A DNA stretch of 21,647 nt. Source: Chthoniobacterales bacterium (GTDB taxonomy: Bacteria; Verrucomicrobiota; Verrucomicrobiia; Chthoniobacterales; UBA10450). The translations under genes were made by a program, and so were the position numbers. Location: positions 1 to 21,647 of the forward strand of contig JACCTI010000409.1 in assembly GCA_013812515.1 (NCBI GenBank), read 5' to 3'. Positions within the stretch are counted from its first letter, which is position 1, and the number at the start of each line of letters is the position of its first letter. Below, one piece after another: positions 7,979 to 14,696 of the stretch. The notes under the pieces were generated by a model. That model was not told where the DNA came from. It saw only the letters and a program-made list of their open reading frames with translations, and did no database searches.

Positions 7979-8851
7979 ATGCCTCCTCGCATCGGCATCA
8001 CCTTCGGCGATTCCGCGGGGATCGGCCCGGAAATTGTGCGGGCGGCGCTTGCTTCCAATCGATTGCTTGGGTCCGCGCAGTTTCAGGTCATCGGCGAAGG
8101 GAGCGTTAGCTGTCCCGGCGAGCCGTCTCGCGAGACCGCGCGGGGAGCACTGGCCGCATTGGAAGAAGCGGTTGACCTCGCGAAGCGCGGAGCGCTGGAC
8201 GCGATCGTGACTGGGCCAATCCACAAGGCGCGAATGTACGAAGTGGGCTTCGCGTTTCCCGGACAGACGGAATTCTTCGCCGCTCGTTATGGCGTCACAG
8301 ATTACGCAATGCTCCTCACCGGCGGATCGCTCACTGTGGCTTTGGTGACAACACACATTCCGCTGCGCGCGGTTTGCTCATCGCTTCGAACCGCCGAAAT
8401 CGTACGCGTGGGACGATTGCTGCACGCCTTTCTGCGCCAGCGTCACAAACGCCCGCCGCGAATGGCAGTCGCCGGGTTGAATCCCCACGCAGGCGAATCC
8501 GGAGAGATGGGCCGGGAGGAGATCGACGTCATCACGCCTGCGATCGCGCAATTGGCGGAAGAATTCCGCGAGCGCGCGGTGATCGCGGGCCCGTTCTCCC
8601 CCGATACGATATTCCATCAGGCGGCCGCGGGCGCATGGGATGGCGTCCTTTGCATGTATCACGATCAGGGTCTGATTCCGCTGAAGCTGCACGCATTTGA
8701 TCAAGGCGTAAACGTGACGCTTGGTCTGCCGGTTCCCCGCACCAGTCCGGATCACGGCACCGCATTTGAGATCGCCGGCCAAGGAATCGCGCGGCCCGAG
8801 AGCATGATCGCGGCGATCAACCTCGCCGCGGAGCTGGCGAGGAACGCCTAA
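7979..8851 (+). CDS. pdxA: 4-hydroxythreonine-4-phosphate dehydrogenase, shortened N-terminal region
   Basis: PdxA oxidises 4-phosphohydroxy-L-threonine with NAD in the DXP-dependent branch of pyridoxal 5'-phosphate synthesis. Family motifs: FGDSAGIGPEIV at the N-terminus, VTGPIHKA, PGQTEFF, VTTHIPL, LNPHAGESGEMG, GPFSPDT, MYHDQGLIPLK and TSPDHGTAFEIAG. By alignment from memory with E. coli H166/H211/H266, the metal-binding histidines are H126, H170 and H228. The protein has 290 residues, about 40 fewer than usual (329 in E. coli). The loss lies between about residues 38 and 48, where most homologues carry an extra strand-loop region. All catalytic motifs remain, so I consider it functional. 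It starts at ATG 7979 and stops 3 bp before the ABC permease start, indicating one operon with mfd-surA. A related PdxA2-like dehydrogenase acting on another substrate is possible. Confidence 0.9.
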   Translation: MPPRIGITFGDSAGIGPEIVRAALASNRLLGSAQFQVIGEGSVSCPGEPSRETARGALAALEEAVDLAKRGALDAIVTGPIHKARMYEVGFAFPGQTEFFAARYGVTDYAMLLTGGSLTVALVTTHIPLRAVCSSLRTAEIVRVGRLLHAFLRQRHKRPPRMAVAGLNPHAGESGEMGREEIDVITPAIAQLAEEFRERAVIAGPFSPDTIFHQAAAGAWDGVLCMYHDQGLIPLKLHAFDQGVNVTLGLPVPRTSPDHGTAFEIAGQGIARPESMIAAINLAAELARNA

Positions 8852-8854
8852 CGA

Positions 8855-9661
8855 ATGGCCGCCGGCAAATATCTGGCCGTCTTTAAGCTCGGTCTGCAGA
8901 ACACGTTTGTTTACCGCTGGAATTATTTCCTGCGCGCGGTCTTCGGATTGATTCCGCTCGCGGGCACCGTCTTCCTCTGGCGCGCCATCTTCCACGAGCG
9001 CGGCGGCGGCATGCACGGTTACGACTACGGATCGATGATCTACTATTACCTGCTTACGATCCTCGTCTCCAACCTGGTCACTCCGACGGAGGACGAATGG
9101 CAGATCGCCTCTGACATTCGCGAGGGCCAGATTAATTCCTTTCTAACTAAGCCGCTCAGCTATCTCGCTTACCGGTTCAGCATCTTCCTGAGCGGCCGGC
9201 TCGTTTACAGCATCATCACGCTCGCGCCGATCGCGCTCATCTTTTTCTACTTCCGCGCTTACGTCACGTTTCCATCCGACCCCATCGCCTATCTCTGCGC
9301 TTTTCTTTCGCTCCTGATGGCGGCGATGATCCAGTTCTTCATCACCTACAGCATCGCGATGATGGCCTTTTGGATTCTGGAGATTTCGACCATTGTCTTC
9401 ATTGTCTACTCCTTCGAGTATTTCCTCGGCGGCCAGATGTTCCCGGTCGACATCATGCCGCCGCTTGTGCAGGCGAGCATGAAATGGCTCCCGTTTTACT
9501 ACGAGCTATTTTGCCCGATCGCCATCTTCATGGAGCGGCTTAAGGGCGCCGAGATGTTTCAGGCCCTCGCGATCCAGATCGGCTGGCTTCTGGCTTCATG
9601 GGCAACAGCGCGCTTTATGTGGCGGCGCGGACTGGGCCACTACCAGGCGGTCGGCGGCTGA
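8855..9661 (+). CDS. ABC-2 type transporter permease, orphan
   Basis: A 268-residue polytopic membrane protein with about six hydrophobic segments: YFLRAVFGLIPLAGTVFLW near 26-44, MIYYYLLTILVSNLV near 61-75, LVYSIITLAPIALIFFYF near 111-128, YLCAFLSLLMAAMIQFFI near 142-159, then two more. The motif IREGQINSFLTKPLSYLAYR, a cytoplasmic loop between helices, is characteristic of the ABC-2 permeases of COG3694/ABC2_membrane_6, which work with a second permease and an ATP-binding subunit. Neither partner is present here; in most genomes the ATPase and permease genes sit together. The start is 3 bp after the pdxA stop, so it shares that transcript. The transported substrate cannot be inferred. Confidence 0.85.
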   Translation: MAAGKYLAVFKLGLQNTFVYRWNYFLRAVFGLIPLAGTVFLWRAIFHERGGGMHGYDYGSMIYYYLLTILVSNLVTPTEDEWQIASDIREGQINSFLTKPLSYLAYRFSIFLSGRLVYSIITLAPIALIFFYFRAYVTFPSDPIAYLCAFLSLLMAAMIQFFITYSIAMMAFWILEISTIVFIVYSFEYFLGGQMFPVDIMPPLVQASMKWLPFYYELFCPIAIFMERLKGAEMFQALAIQIGWLLASWATARFMWRRGLGHYQAVGG

Positions 9662-9677
9662 AAATCGCTCAGCGCGG

Positions 9678-9798
9678 GCGAAGTTGTAGCCGGGGGCGCG
9701 AACGCCGGCGGCGCGCGGAGTCGCCGCTTCCGGTTCCCCGGTTGTTGCAGCAGCTGCGTCTGCGCGGCCGGGGTCAGCGCCCCCGGCTACAACTTCGC
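9678..9798. repeat. Palindromic repeat element with 22-bp perfect inverted ends
   Basis: The arm at 9678-9699 begins GCGAAGTTGTAGCC and is followed by GGGGGCGC. It is the exact reverse complement of 9777-9798, which begins GCGCCCCCGGCTAC. The 77-bp interior is GC-rich and holds further small palindromes: GCAGCAGCTGC near 9747-9757, and CCGGGG paired with the CCCCGG of the right arm as an alternative hairpin. It fills the gap between the stop codons of the convergent permease and CADD-like genes, so it may also terminate both transcripts. The shape (terminal inverted repeat, no ORF, about 121 bp) is that of a REP/MITE-like mobile palindrome. Confidence 0.8.
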
Positions 9799-9799
9799 A

Positions 9800-10471
9800 C
9801 TAGCAGGCGATCGCGTGACGACGGCAAACGCCGGAGAGCAAATCCCAAAGCGCGTTGAGCACGCGTTCCACTGCGCTCTGCACGGAAACCGCGTTCGCCG
9901 GCGTGATGTGCTCCTGCAACATCGCGCGCTCGGCGGCCGCGTGTTCCCGATCCGCTTCTATGTGGACGCTGAAGTATTCGTACTGCTTCGGATCGTCAAA
10001 GCCGTAGTGCTTCTTCAAGCCATCGATCTTCGTTTCTGACACTGCAGGAATCTGACTCTCATAAGCGTAAAGCGCGCCCAGTCCCTGAGCGGTGGCGCCA
10101 TTTGCGCAGAGATCCCGAAAGGTGCTAATCAGCCTCATAGTTTCCGGCTGTTTCCCTGTTGAGTGCGCTTCATCACGAGTTGCTCCGAGCGCCTCTCCAA
10201 ACCGCAGCCAAAGCTCGGGATGATTCGGCTCGCCCGCTTCCTCGTCCATAAGATTGGAAAGAATCTGTCTCCGAGTCGGTTGGTCGTCGCATTTCGAATG
10301 CACCGCCGAGAGATAAGTCGGGAACGCGGCGACGTGATGGTAGTATTGCTGCGCGTAATCCGTCAGCGCTTCCTTGTTCAACTCGCCGCGCGTCCATGCG
10401 AGGTAAAAGGGGTGAGTCAGGAGATGTTTCGCCGCGATTTGGGCGTCAATAGATGTGAGGTGTTGATTCAT
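9800..10471 (-). CDS. CADD-family para-aminobenzoate synthase (PqqC-like fold)
   Basis: A 223-residue all-helical haem-oxygenase/PqqC-like protein closely resembling Chlamydia trachomatis CADD (CT610). CADD makes pABA for folate from its own tyrosine side chain, using a dinuclear metal site and O2. The match is seen in FYLAW, FPTYLSAVHSKCDD, NLMDEEAGEPNH, ALYAYESQIP, KIDGLKKHYGF and EYFSVHIEADREH. Counting from the ATG at 10471, the residues that in CADD I recall as Y27 (pABA source) and K152 (amino donor) fall on Y23 and K148. The metal ligands E81, H88, E142, H174, D178 and H181 fall on E77, H84, E138, H170, D174 and H177, all at a constant offset of four. The frame is open to 10504, but the MNQHL start fits the family. 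No folate gene is adjacent. The gene follows treS-mak on the same strand after 134 bp that contain a palindrome. Confidence 0.88.
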   Translation of the reverse strand: MNQHLTSIDAQIAAKHLLTHPFYLAWTRGELNKEALTDYAQQYYHHVAAFPTYLSAVHSKCDDQPTRRQILSNLMDEEAGEPNHPELWLRFGEALGATRDEAHSTGKQPETMRLISTFRDLCANGATAQGLGALYAYESQIPAVSETKIDGLKKHYGFDDPKQYEYFSVHIEADREHAAAERAMLQEHITPANAVSVQSAVERVLNALWDLLSGVCRRHAIAC

Positions 10472-10532
10472 GGCAGTTCGTCGAGAGGCGACAGCCTTCC
10501 GCATTTTCGGGCGACAGAAAAGAAAATTCTTT

Positions 10533-10604
10533 CCGGAGAAGCGACACTCCTGTTGCCTTTCCCATCCGTAAAAAAATCACCGACAGGAGTGTCGCCGCTT
10601 CCGG
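10533..10604. repeat. Imperfect inverted repeat between treS-mak and the CADD-like gene
   Basis: The left arm at 10533-10553 (CCGGAGAAGCGACACTCCTG plus T) pairs with the right arm at 10583-10604 (ACAGGAGTGTCGCCGCTTCC plus GG). The core GCGACACTCCTGT/ACAGGAGTGTCGC is a perfect 13-bp stem; the outer parts pair with one bulge and a mismatch. The 29-base loop contains seven A on the plus strand (seven T on the transcribed strand). It begins two bases after the treS-mak stop. The right arm shares 14 identical bases, GTCGCCGCTTCCGG, with 9720-9733 inside the other palindrome. It may act as a processing or attenuating hairpin in the transcript and looks like a dispersed repeat. Confidence 0.7.
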
Positions 10605-10605
10605 C

Positions 10606-13600
10606 TTAGGTCCTGTGCAGGATGTGCTTGATGCCCCGGATGGGAATCACCACCCAGTCGGGACGATTGTTTAGTTCATAACCAACTTCGTAGACGGCCT
10701 TGTCGAGCAGATAGGCTTCAAGCATCACCTGCAAATCGTCCTCCTCCTTTGGGATGAACGAGGCGGCGGCGCTCGTCTTGAGGTAGCTCTGCAGGAAAGT
10801 GCTGCTCATTTGCCGATACCAGATATCGGCCCAACGCTCGAGGAAGGGCGTGTCTTCCACGCGCATCGACGGCTGCCAGAGCGCACTGTAGGCGGCGTAT
10901 TGGAACGAACGCATCATCCCGGCAACATCGCGCAACGCGGAGCGCTTCAGTTTCCGTTCGCTCAGCGGGCGCGCTGGTTCGCCTTCGAAATCCAGCAGAA
11001 CGAAATCTTTGCCGGTATAGAGCACCTGCCCGAGATGGTAATCGCCGTGAATCCGGATCTTCGCCGCGCCAACGATCCGCTCGAGGATGCGCTGTTGCTG
11101 CGCCAGAATTTGGCGCTCGGCCGCATGCACCTCGGCGGCTTCGTCGCGGAAATTCGCTGGAAGATGCGGGAGCTTTTTGCCTAATAACTCCCACGACCGC
11201 CGGAGCAGGGCACGCATATTCTGAAAGACTGAGCGCTGGCCCATGGCGTTGAACACTTCCGGCGCGAAGCCCTTGTCGTCCGGCTCGGAAGCGAGCGCGA
11301 GATGCAGCTCGGCGGTGCGCCGCCCGAGAAGTTTCGCGCGCTCAGGATAGACGCCACCGATGAGCTCGTTCACGATCGAACCAGTCGCGACAACGTCGCT
11401 CTGCAGGTCGGCCTTGCGCGCGAGCACGCGCTCATAAAAACGGCTCACGGAGTCGAGTGTCATGGTCCAGGCGTCACCCTCGCTGCTAATCGCGCTCTGC
11501 ATGGCACAGATGACGGCCGCTTCGCTTTTGCCTGTCCGGTACTCAATCGATCCGGCGAAAGCGGGCACGTGGGCAAAACCGGCTTTCTCAGAGAGGAAGC
11601 GCGTGACCTCGACGTCGGGGTTCACACCGTCTTCGAGCTTGCGATAAAGTTTCAGAAAGAATTTATTGTCGAAGATCATCGACGAATTGCTCTGCTCAAC
11701 GCCAAGCACGTTCGAGTTCAAGACCGCGCCGTCATGCGCCAGCGCGCTGCCGGCTTCGCCCACGATCTCACCGCCTTTCCCGGCAAAACGCTGATTACGC
11801 GCCATGAGTTCGAAGAGGTGCTGCCGGAAGCCCGCGTCCCAAACGGCGTCATGCAAGATCGTCTCCTCGTTGCTTTCGAACCGTGCGATCAGCGCGTGCG
11901 GAGCGGTTTGCGCCAGCTCACGGGCCGCCTCGCCACGCGCGATCTGCACCGGAAGCGTGTAGGTCTCTGGAGCGCCATCGCGGTAAGTGACTTCGATGAA
12001 CCAGATCCGCGACGCCTCCGGTTCATTGGAAACAGGCACTTGCTCCGCCACCCGCAGCGCGACGATGCTCCGCGCCTTCGATGCGAACCAGCGGCGGTTC
12101 TGCACGTAGCCCGGCAATACTTCGCGCTCGATGATCCTGCGTTGCTCGCCGTTGAGCAGCGTCGCGAAGTCAGGCTGGATGCGAAGCGTGGGGACCTCAC
12201 GCTGAACGCTGCGCATGGCCGATTCCGGTTGCGGACTGAACACAAGCCAGAAATGCGCATGGGGGCCGAGGGTGAGGACATACGCCGCTTCTTTGATCGC
12301 GGGGAAATAATTCTGCCCGAATACTTCCATGAGCGCGTACCCGGAAAAGCGTGAGAGGTCGAGCTCCGCCACCTGTGAAAAACGCGAAAGATTTGCGACG
12401 ACGAGAACAGTCTCCTCCTCGTGTCGGCGCAGGAACGCCAGCACCTTGGCGTTTTCTGGAAAAAGGAATTCGAGGGTGCCGCGGGAGAAGGCCTTGAAGT
12501 TCTTGCGCATCGCGATGACGCGCCGCGTCCACCACAGCAACGACGAGAGATTTTTCTGCTGGGTCTCGACGTTGATCGCTTCGTAGTTGTACTCGGGGTC
12601 GATGATGATGGGCAAGAAAAGCTGCTGCGGGTTCGCGCGCGAGAAGCCGGCGTTGCGATCCGCGCTCCATTGCATGGGAGTGCGGACGCCGTGGCGGTCG
12701 CCGAGGTAAACGTTGTCGCCCATGCCGATCTCGTCTCCGTAGTAAAGGACGGGCGCTCCCGGCATCGAGAAGAGCAGAATATTGAGCAGCTCGATCTTGC
12801 GACGGTTATTCGCAAGCAATGGCGCCAGACGCCGCCGTATGCCCAGATTGATACGCGCGGTCGGATCGGTCGCGTAAACCCGCCACATATAATCACGCTC
12901 CTCGTCCGTGACCATTTCGAGCGTCAACTCATCGTGATTGCGCAGGAACATCGCCCACTGGCAATTTTCCGGAATCGGCGGGGTTTGATCCATGATGTCG
13001 ATGATCGGAAAGCGATCCTCCATCTGGAGCGACATGAACATCCGCGGCATGAGCGGGAAGTGGAAATTCATGTGCGACTCGTCGCCCTTGCCAAAATATG
13101 CGACGGCGTCTTCCGGCCATTGGTTCGCTTCCGCGAGCAGCAGCCGGCCCTGAAATTTTTCATCGACGTGCGCGCGGAGTTTCACCAGATATTCGTGCGT
13201 CTCGCGCAGGTTTTCGCAGCTCGTCCCTTCCCGTTCGTAGAGATACGGGACCGCATCGAGTCGCAGGCCGTCCACGCCCATCTCGAGCCAGAAATCGAGG
13301 ACCTTCGCCAAGGCCTCGTGCACCGCTGGATTGTCGAAATTCAGATCCGGCTGATGCGCGTAGAAGCGATGCCAGTAATAGGCCTTCGCCACTAGATCCC
13401 ACGACCAATTGGAGGTTTCGAAGTCTTTGAAGATGATGCGCGCGGCGGCGTATTTGTCGGGGGTGTCGCTCCAGACATAGAAGTCGCGTTCCAGCGAGCC
13501 AGAGGCAGCGCGGCGCGACCTTTGAAACCAGGGGTTCTGATCCGATGAGTGGTTGATCACCAGCTCGGTGATGACTTTCAGTCCGCGCTCGTGCGCTCCC

Positions 13601-13884
13601 GCGAGAAATGCCTGAAAATCTTGGAGCGTGCCGTAGTTCGGATTCACATCGTAGTAGTCGGCGATGTCGTAGCCGTCGTCCTTCAGGGGCGATGGATAAA
13701 ACGGGAGCAACCAGAGCGCGGTGACGCCGAGTTCCTGCAGATAATCGAGCTTCTGGATTAATCCGCGGAAGTCGCCGATGCCGTCTCCGTTGCTATCGTG
13801 AAACGTTTTGACGTGCAGCTCATAGATGACGGCGTCCTTGTACCACAGCGGATCGACGGGCGTTTCGAAGGCAGAGCCGGGCAT
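10606..13884 (-). CDS. treS: Trehalose synthase / maltokinase fusion (TreS-Mak)
   Basis: A 1092-residue two-enzyme protein. Residues 1 to about 555 are a GH13 alpha-amylase-fold trehalose synthase that interconverts trehalose and maltose: DPLWYKDAVIYELHVKTF, GDGIGDFRGL, DDGYDIADYYDV, VINHSS, catalytic nucleophile D210 in GLRLDAVPY, acid/base E252 in LLLAEANQW, and D318 in FLRNHDEL. Residues from about 565 are a maltokinase (Pep2-like) that phosphorylates maltose to maltose 1-phosphate: PGYVQNRRWFASKAR, HGDYHLGQVL at 946-955 (catalytic loop) and LLDFEGEPARPLSERK at 963-978 (metal-binding Asp). Fusing the two pulls trehalose towards maltose 1-phosphate, the substrate of GlgE for alpha-glucan synthesis. 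No glgE or glgB lies in the window. The ATG at 13884 directly precedes the conserved N-terminus. Domain order and length match fused TreS-Mak proteins elsewhere. It is transcribed leftwards, with the CADD-like gene behind it. Confidence 0.94.
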   Translation of the reverse strand: MPGSAFETPVDPLWYKDAVIYELHVKTFHDSNGDGIGDFRGLIQKLDYLQELGVTALWLLPFYPSPLKDDGYDIADYYDVNPNYGTLQDFQAFLAGAHERGLKVITELVINHSSDQNPWFQRSRRAASGSLERDFYVWSDTPDKYAAARIIFKDFETSNWSWDLVAKAYYWHRFYAHQPDLNFDNPAVHEALAKVLDFWLEMGVDGLRLDAVPYLYEREGTSCENLRETHEYLVKLRAHVDEKFQGRLLLAEANQWPEDAVAYFGKGDESHMNFHFPLMPRMFMSLQMEDRFPIIDIMDQTPPIPENCQWAMFLRNHDELTLEMVTDEERDYMWRVYATDPTARINLGIRRRLAPLLANNRRKIELLNILLFSMPGAPVLYYGDEIGMGDNVYLGDRHGVRTPMQWSADRNAGFSRANPQQLFLPIIIDPEYNYEAINVETQQKNLSSLLWWTRRVIAMRKNFKAFSRGTLEFLFPENAKVLAFLRRHEEETVLVVANLSRFSQVAELDLSRFSGYALMEVFGQNYFPAIKEAAYVLTLGPHAHFWLVFSPQPESAMRSVQREVPTLRIQPDFATLLNGEQRRIIEREVLPGYVQNRRWFASKARSIVALRVAEQVPVSNEPEASRIWFIEVTYRDGAPETYTLPVQIARGEAARELAQTAPHALIARFESNEETILHDAVWDAGFRQHLFELMARNQRFAGKGGEIVGEAGSALAHDGAVLNSNVLGVEQSNSSMIFDNKFFLKLYRKLEDGVNPDVEVTRFLSEKAGFAHVPAFAGSIEYRTGKSEAAVICAMQSAISSEGDAWTMTLDSVSRFYERVLARKADLQSDVVATGSIVNELIGGVYPERAKLLGRRTAELHLALASEPDDKGFAPEVFNAMGQRSVFQNMRALLRRSWELLGKKLPHLPANFRDEAAEVHAAERQILAQQQRILERIVGAAKIRIHGDYHLGQVLYTGKDFVLLDFEGEPARPLSERKLKRSALRDVAGMMRSFQYAAYSALWQPSMRVEDTPFLERWADIWYRQMSSTFLQSYLKTSAAASFIPKEEDDLQVMLEAYLLDKAVYEVGYELNNRPDWVVIPIRGIKHILHRT

Positions 13885-14135
13885 TGGCTAACTCTTGGCG
13901 CACATTGCCGAGCGGCGCAATCTTGCCCACTGGAGCGGGTGACGAGTCAGCTCAGCTCGTTGATGCGCGCGGCAAGGGTCGCCCGGATTTGCCGGCAGCC
14001 GCTCTCGCATTTCTTGGGGGCGAGGAGTGCCAGACCGTCATCATTCGGCCTCCCATCCCATATTCTCGAAACCAGATGTTTTGCCGCAGAATTTTCCGCG
14101 CTGGTCAGCTCTTCGGGTCCAGGGGTCCAGATGGC
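13885..14135. other. Non-coding spacer upstream of treS-mak
   Basis: About 250 bp between the treS start and the DUF190 remnant. Short frames exist on both strands (for example 13884 onwards on plus), but they have no recognisable domain and biased Arg/Pro/Ser composition, so I do not call them. It should contain the leftward promoter of treS-mak, yet no convincing -35/-10 pair was found by eye. Confidence 0.5.
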
Positions 14136-14400
14136 GGGAGTGAATCACTCTTACTTCCTCGCGCGCGACAAGCCGATCCCCATCATTTCGTCGAGCGCTG
14201 GCAGGAGCGTGTTCACCTTCTCCTCGCTATCAACGATCTCGAAGACCGTCGGGAAATCCATCGACGGGCGCGAAAGAACCCGAGCCCACGTCGATAGAGT
14301 CTGAACGAGCAGGTTGTTCTGTGTCCCGAGCAGGCCAATCCCTGCAACGTTTTTCCTCGACGAAAGATTTTCTGGCAAGTGACAGCAGCGGCTCGTGCAG
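14136..14400 (-). pseudogene. Decayed DUF190 (UPF0166) gene remnant
   Basis: Read on the minus strand, 14258-14169 encodes DFPTVFEIVDSEEKVNTLLP followed by ALDEMMGIGL. This is very close to the C-terminal core of DUF190 proteins (typically DLPvvieIVDseEKIeafLPelDEmvgeGL), PII-like small proteins often found beside the fluoride exporter gene crcB. The expected ending (EKVRVI) appears only in another frame just downstream: EEVRVI at about 14157-14140, while the first frame stops at 14151. Hence at least one frameshift. Upstream, family-like pieces such as LHEPLLSLARKS (about 14400-14365) and VAGIGLLG lie in different frames, and no intact N-terminus is present. No crcB was seen. The remnant occupies the divergent spacer between treS-mak and the pxp operon. 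Recognition rests on one 30-residue block, so a search should confirm it. Confidence 0.65.
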
Positions 14401-14416
14401 GCTACAGTTTCGGGTC

Positions 14417-14692
14417 GTGGAAAACATTGAAGTTGCTGGACTGCTTCTGGGAGTTATCGGAACCATCTGCTGGGTGTTTTGTTTCTGGTGGATGCATCGC
14501 ATCTCGGGGAGACAGGATACGACATTGAAAGAATTGCATGAAGTCGCCTCGCGGATCGAGGCGCTCTCTAAGGAGGAACACGAACTTATTCGTGAGGTGC
14601 ATCCCGCCGTGACGAAGATCAAGGAATCGGTGCAGGACGTGGCCGTCGCCGTCTCCGCCGAGGATTCCGCGGGCGAGCCGCACGGACGCTGA
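14417..14692 (+). CDS. Small single-span membrane protein with coiled-coil tail
   Basis: A 91-residue protein if begun at the GTG at 14417. The frame is open back to 14321, but that part overlaps the DUF190 remnant and looks non-coding. Residues about 6-24 are a membrane helix (VAGLLLGVIGTICWVFCFWW). A charged helix follows (TTLKELHEVASRIEALSKEE, then HELIREVHPAVTKIKESVQD) with heptad-like spacing, so probably a coiled coil in the cytoplasm. No family was recognised. It ends 4 bp before the pxpB ATG and is probably co-transcribed with the 5-oxoprolinase genes, although the 5-oxoprolinase complex is not known to need such a partner. The exact start is uncertain because no clear ribosome-binding site precedes the GTG. 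Confidence 0.65.
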   Translation: MENIEVAGLLLGVIGTICWVFCFWWMHRISGRQDTTLKELHEVASRIEALSKEEHELIREVHPAVTKIKESVQDVAVAVSAEDSAGEPHGR

Positions 14693-14696
14693 GCGG

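Noticed and set aside
11302..12354. 350-residue open frame antisense to treS-mak
   Set aside because: Lies wholly within the conserved TreS-Mak coding sequence; composition and lack of motifs mark it as a shadow.
12421..13395. 324-residue open frame antisense to treS
   Set aside because: Same reason: it mirrors the GH13 domain and shows no recognisable family.
13884..14297. 137-residue plus-strand frame in the treS upstream spacer
   Set aside because: Starts on the complement of the treS start codon, has no domain, and runs antisense through the DUF190-like block, which fits protein conservation far better.
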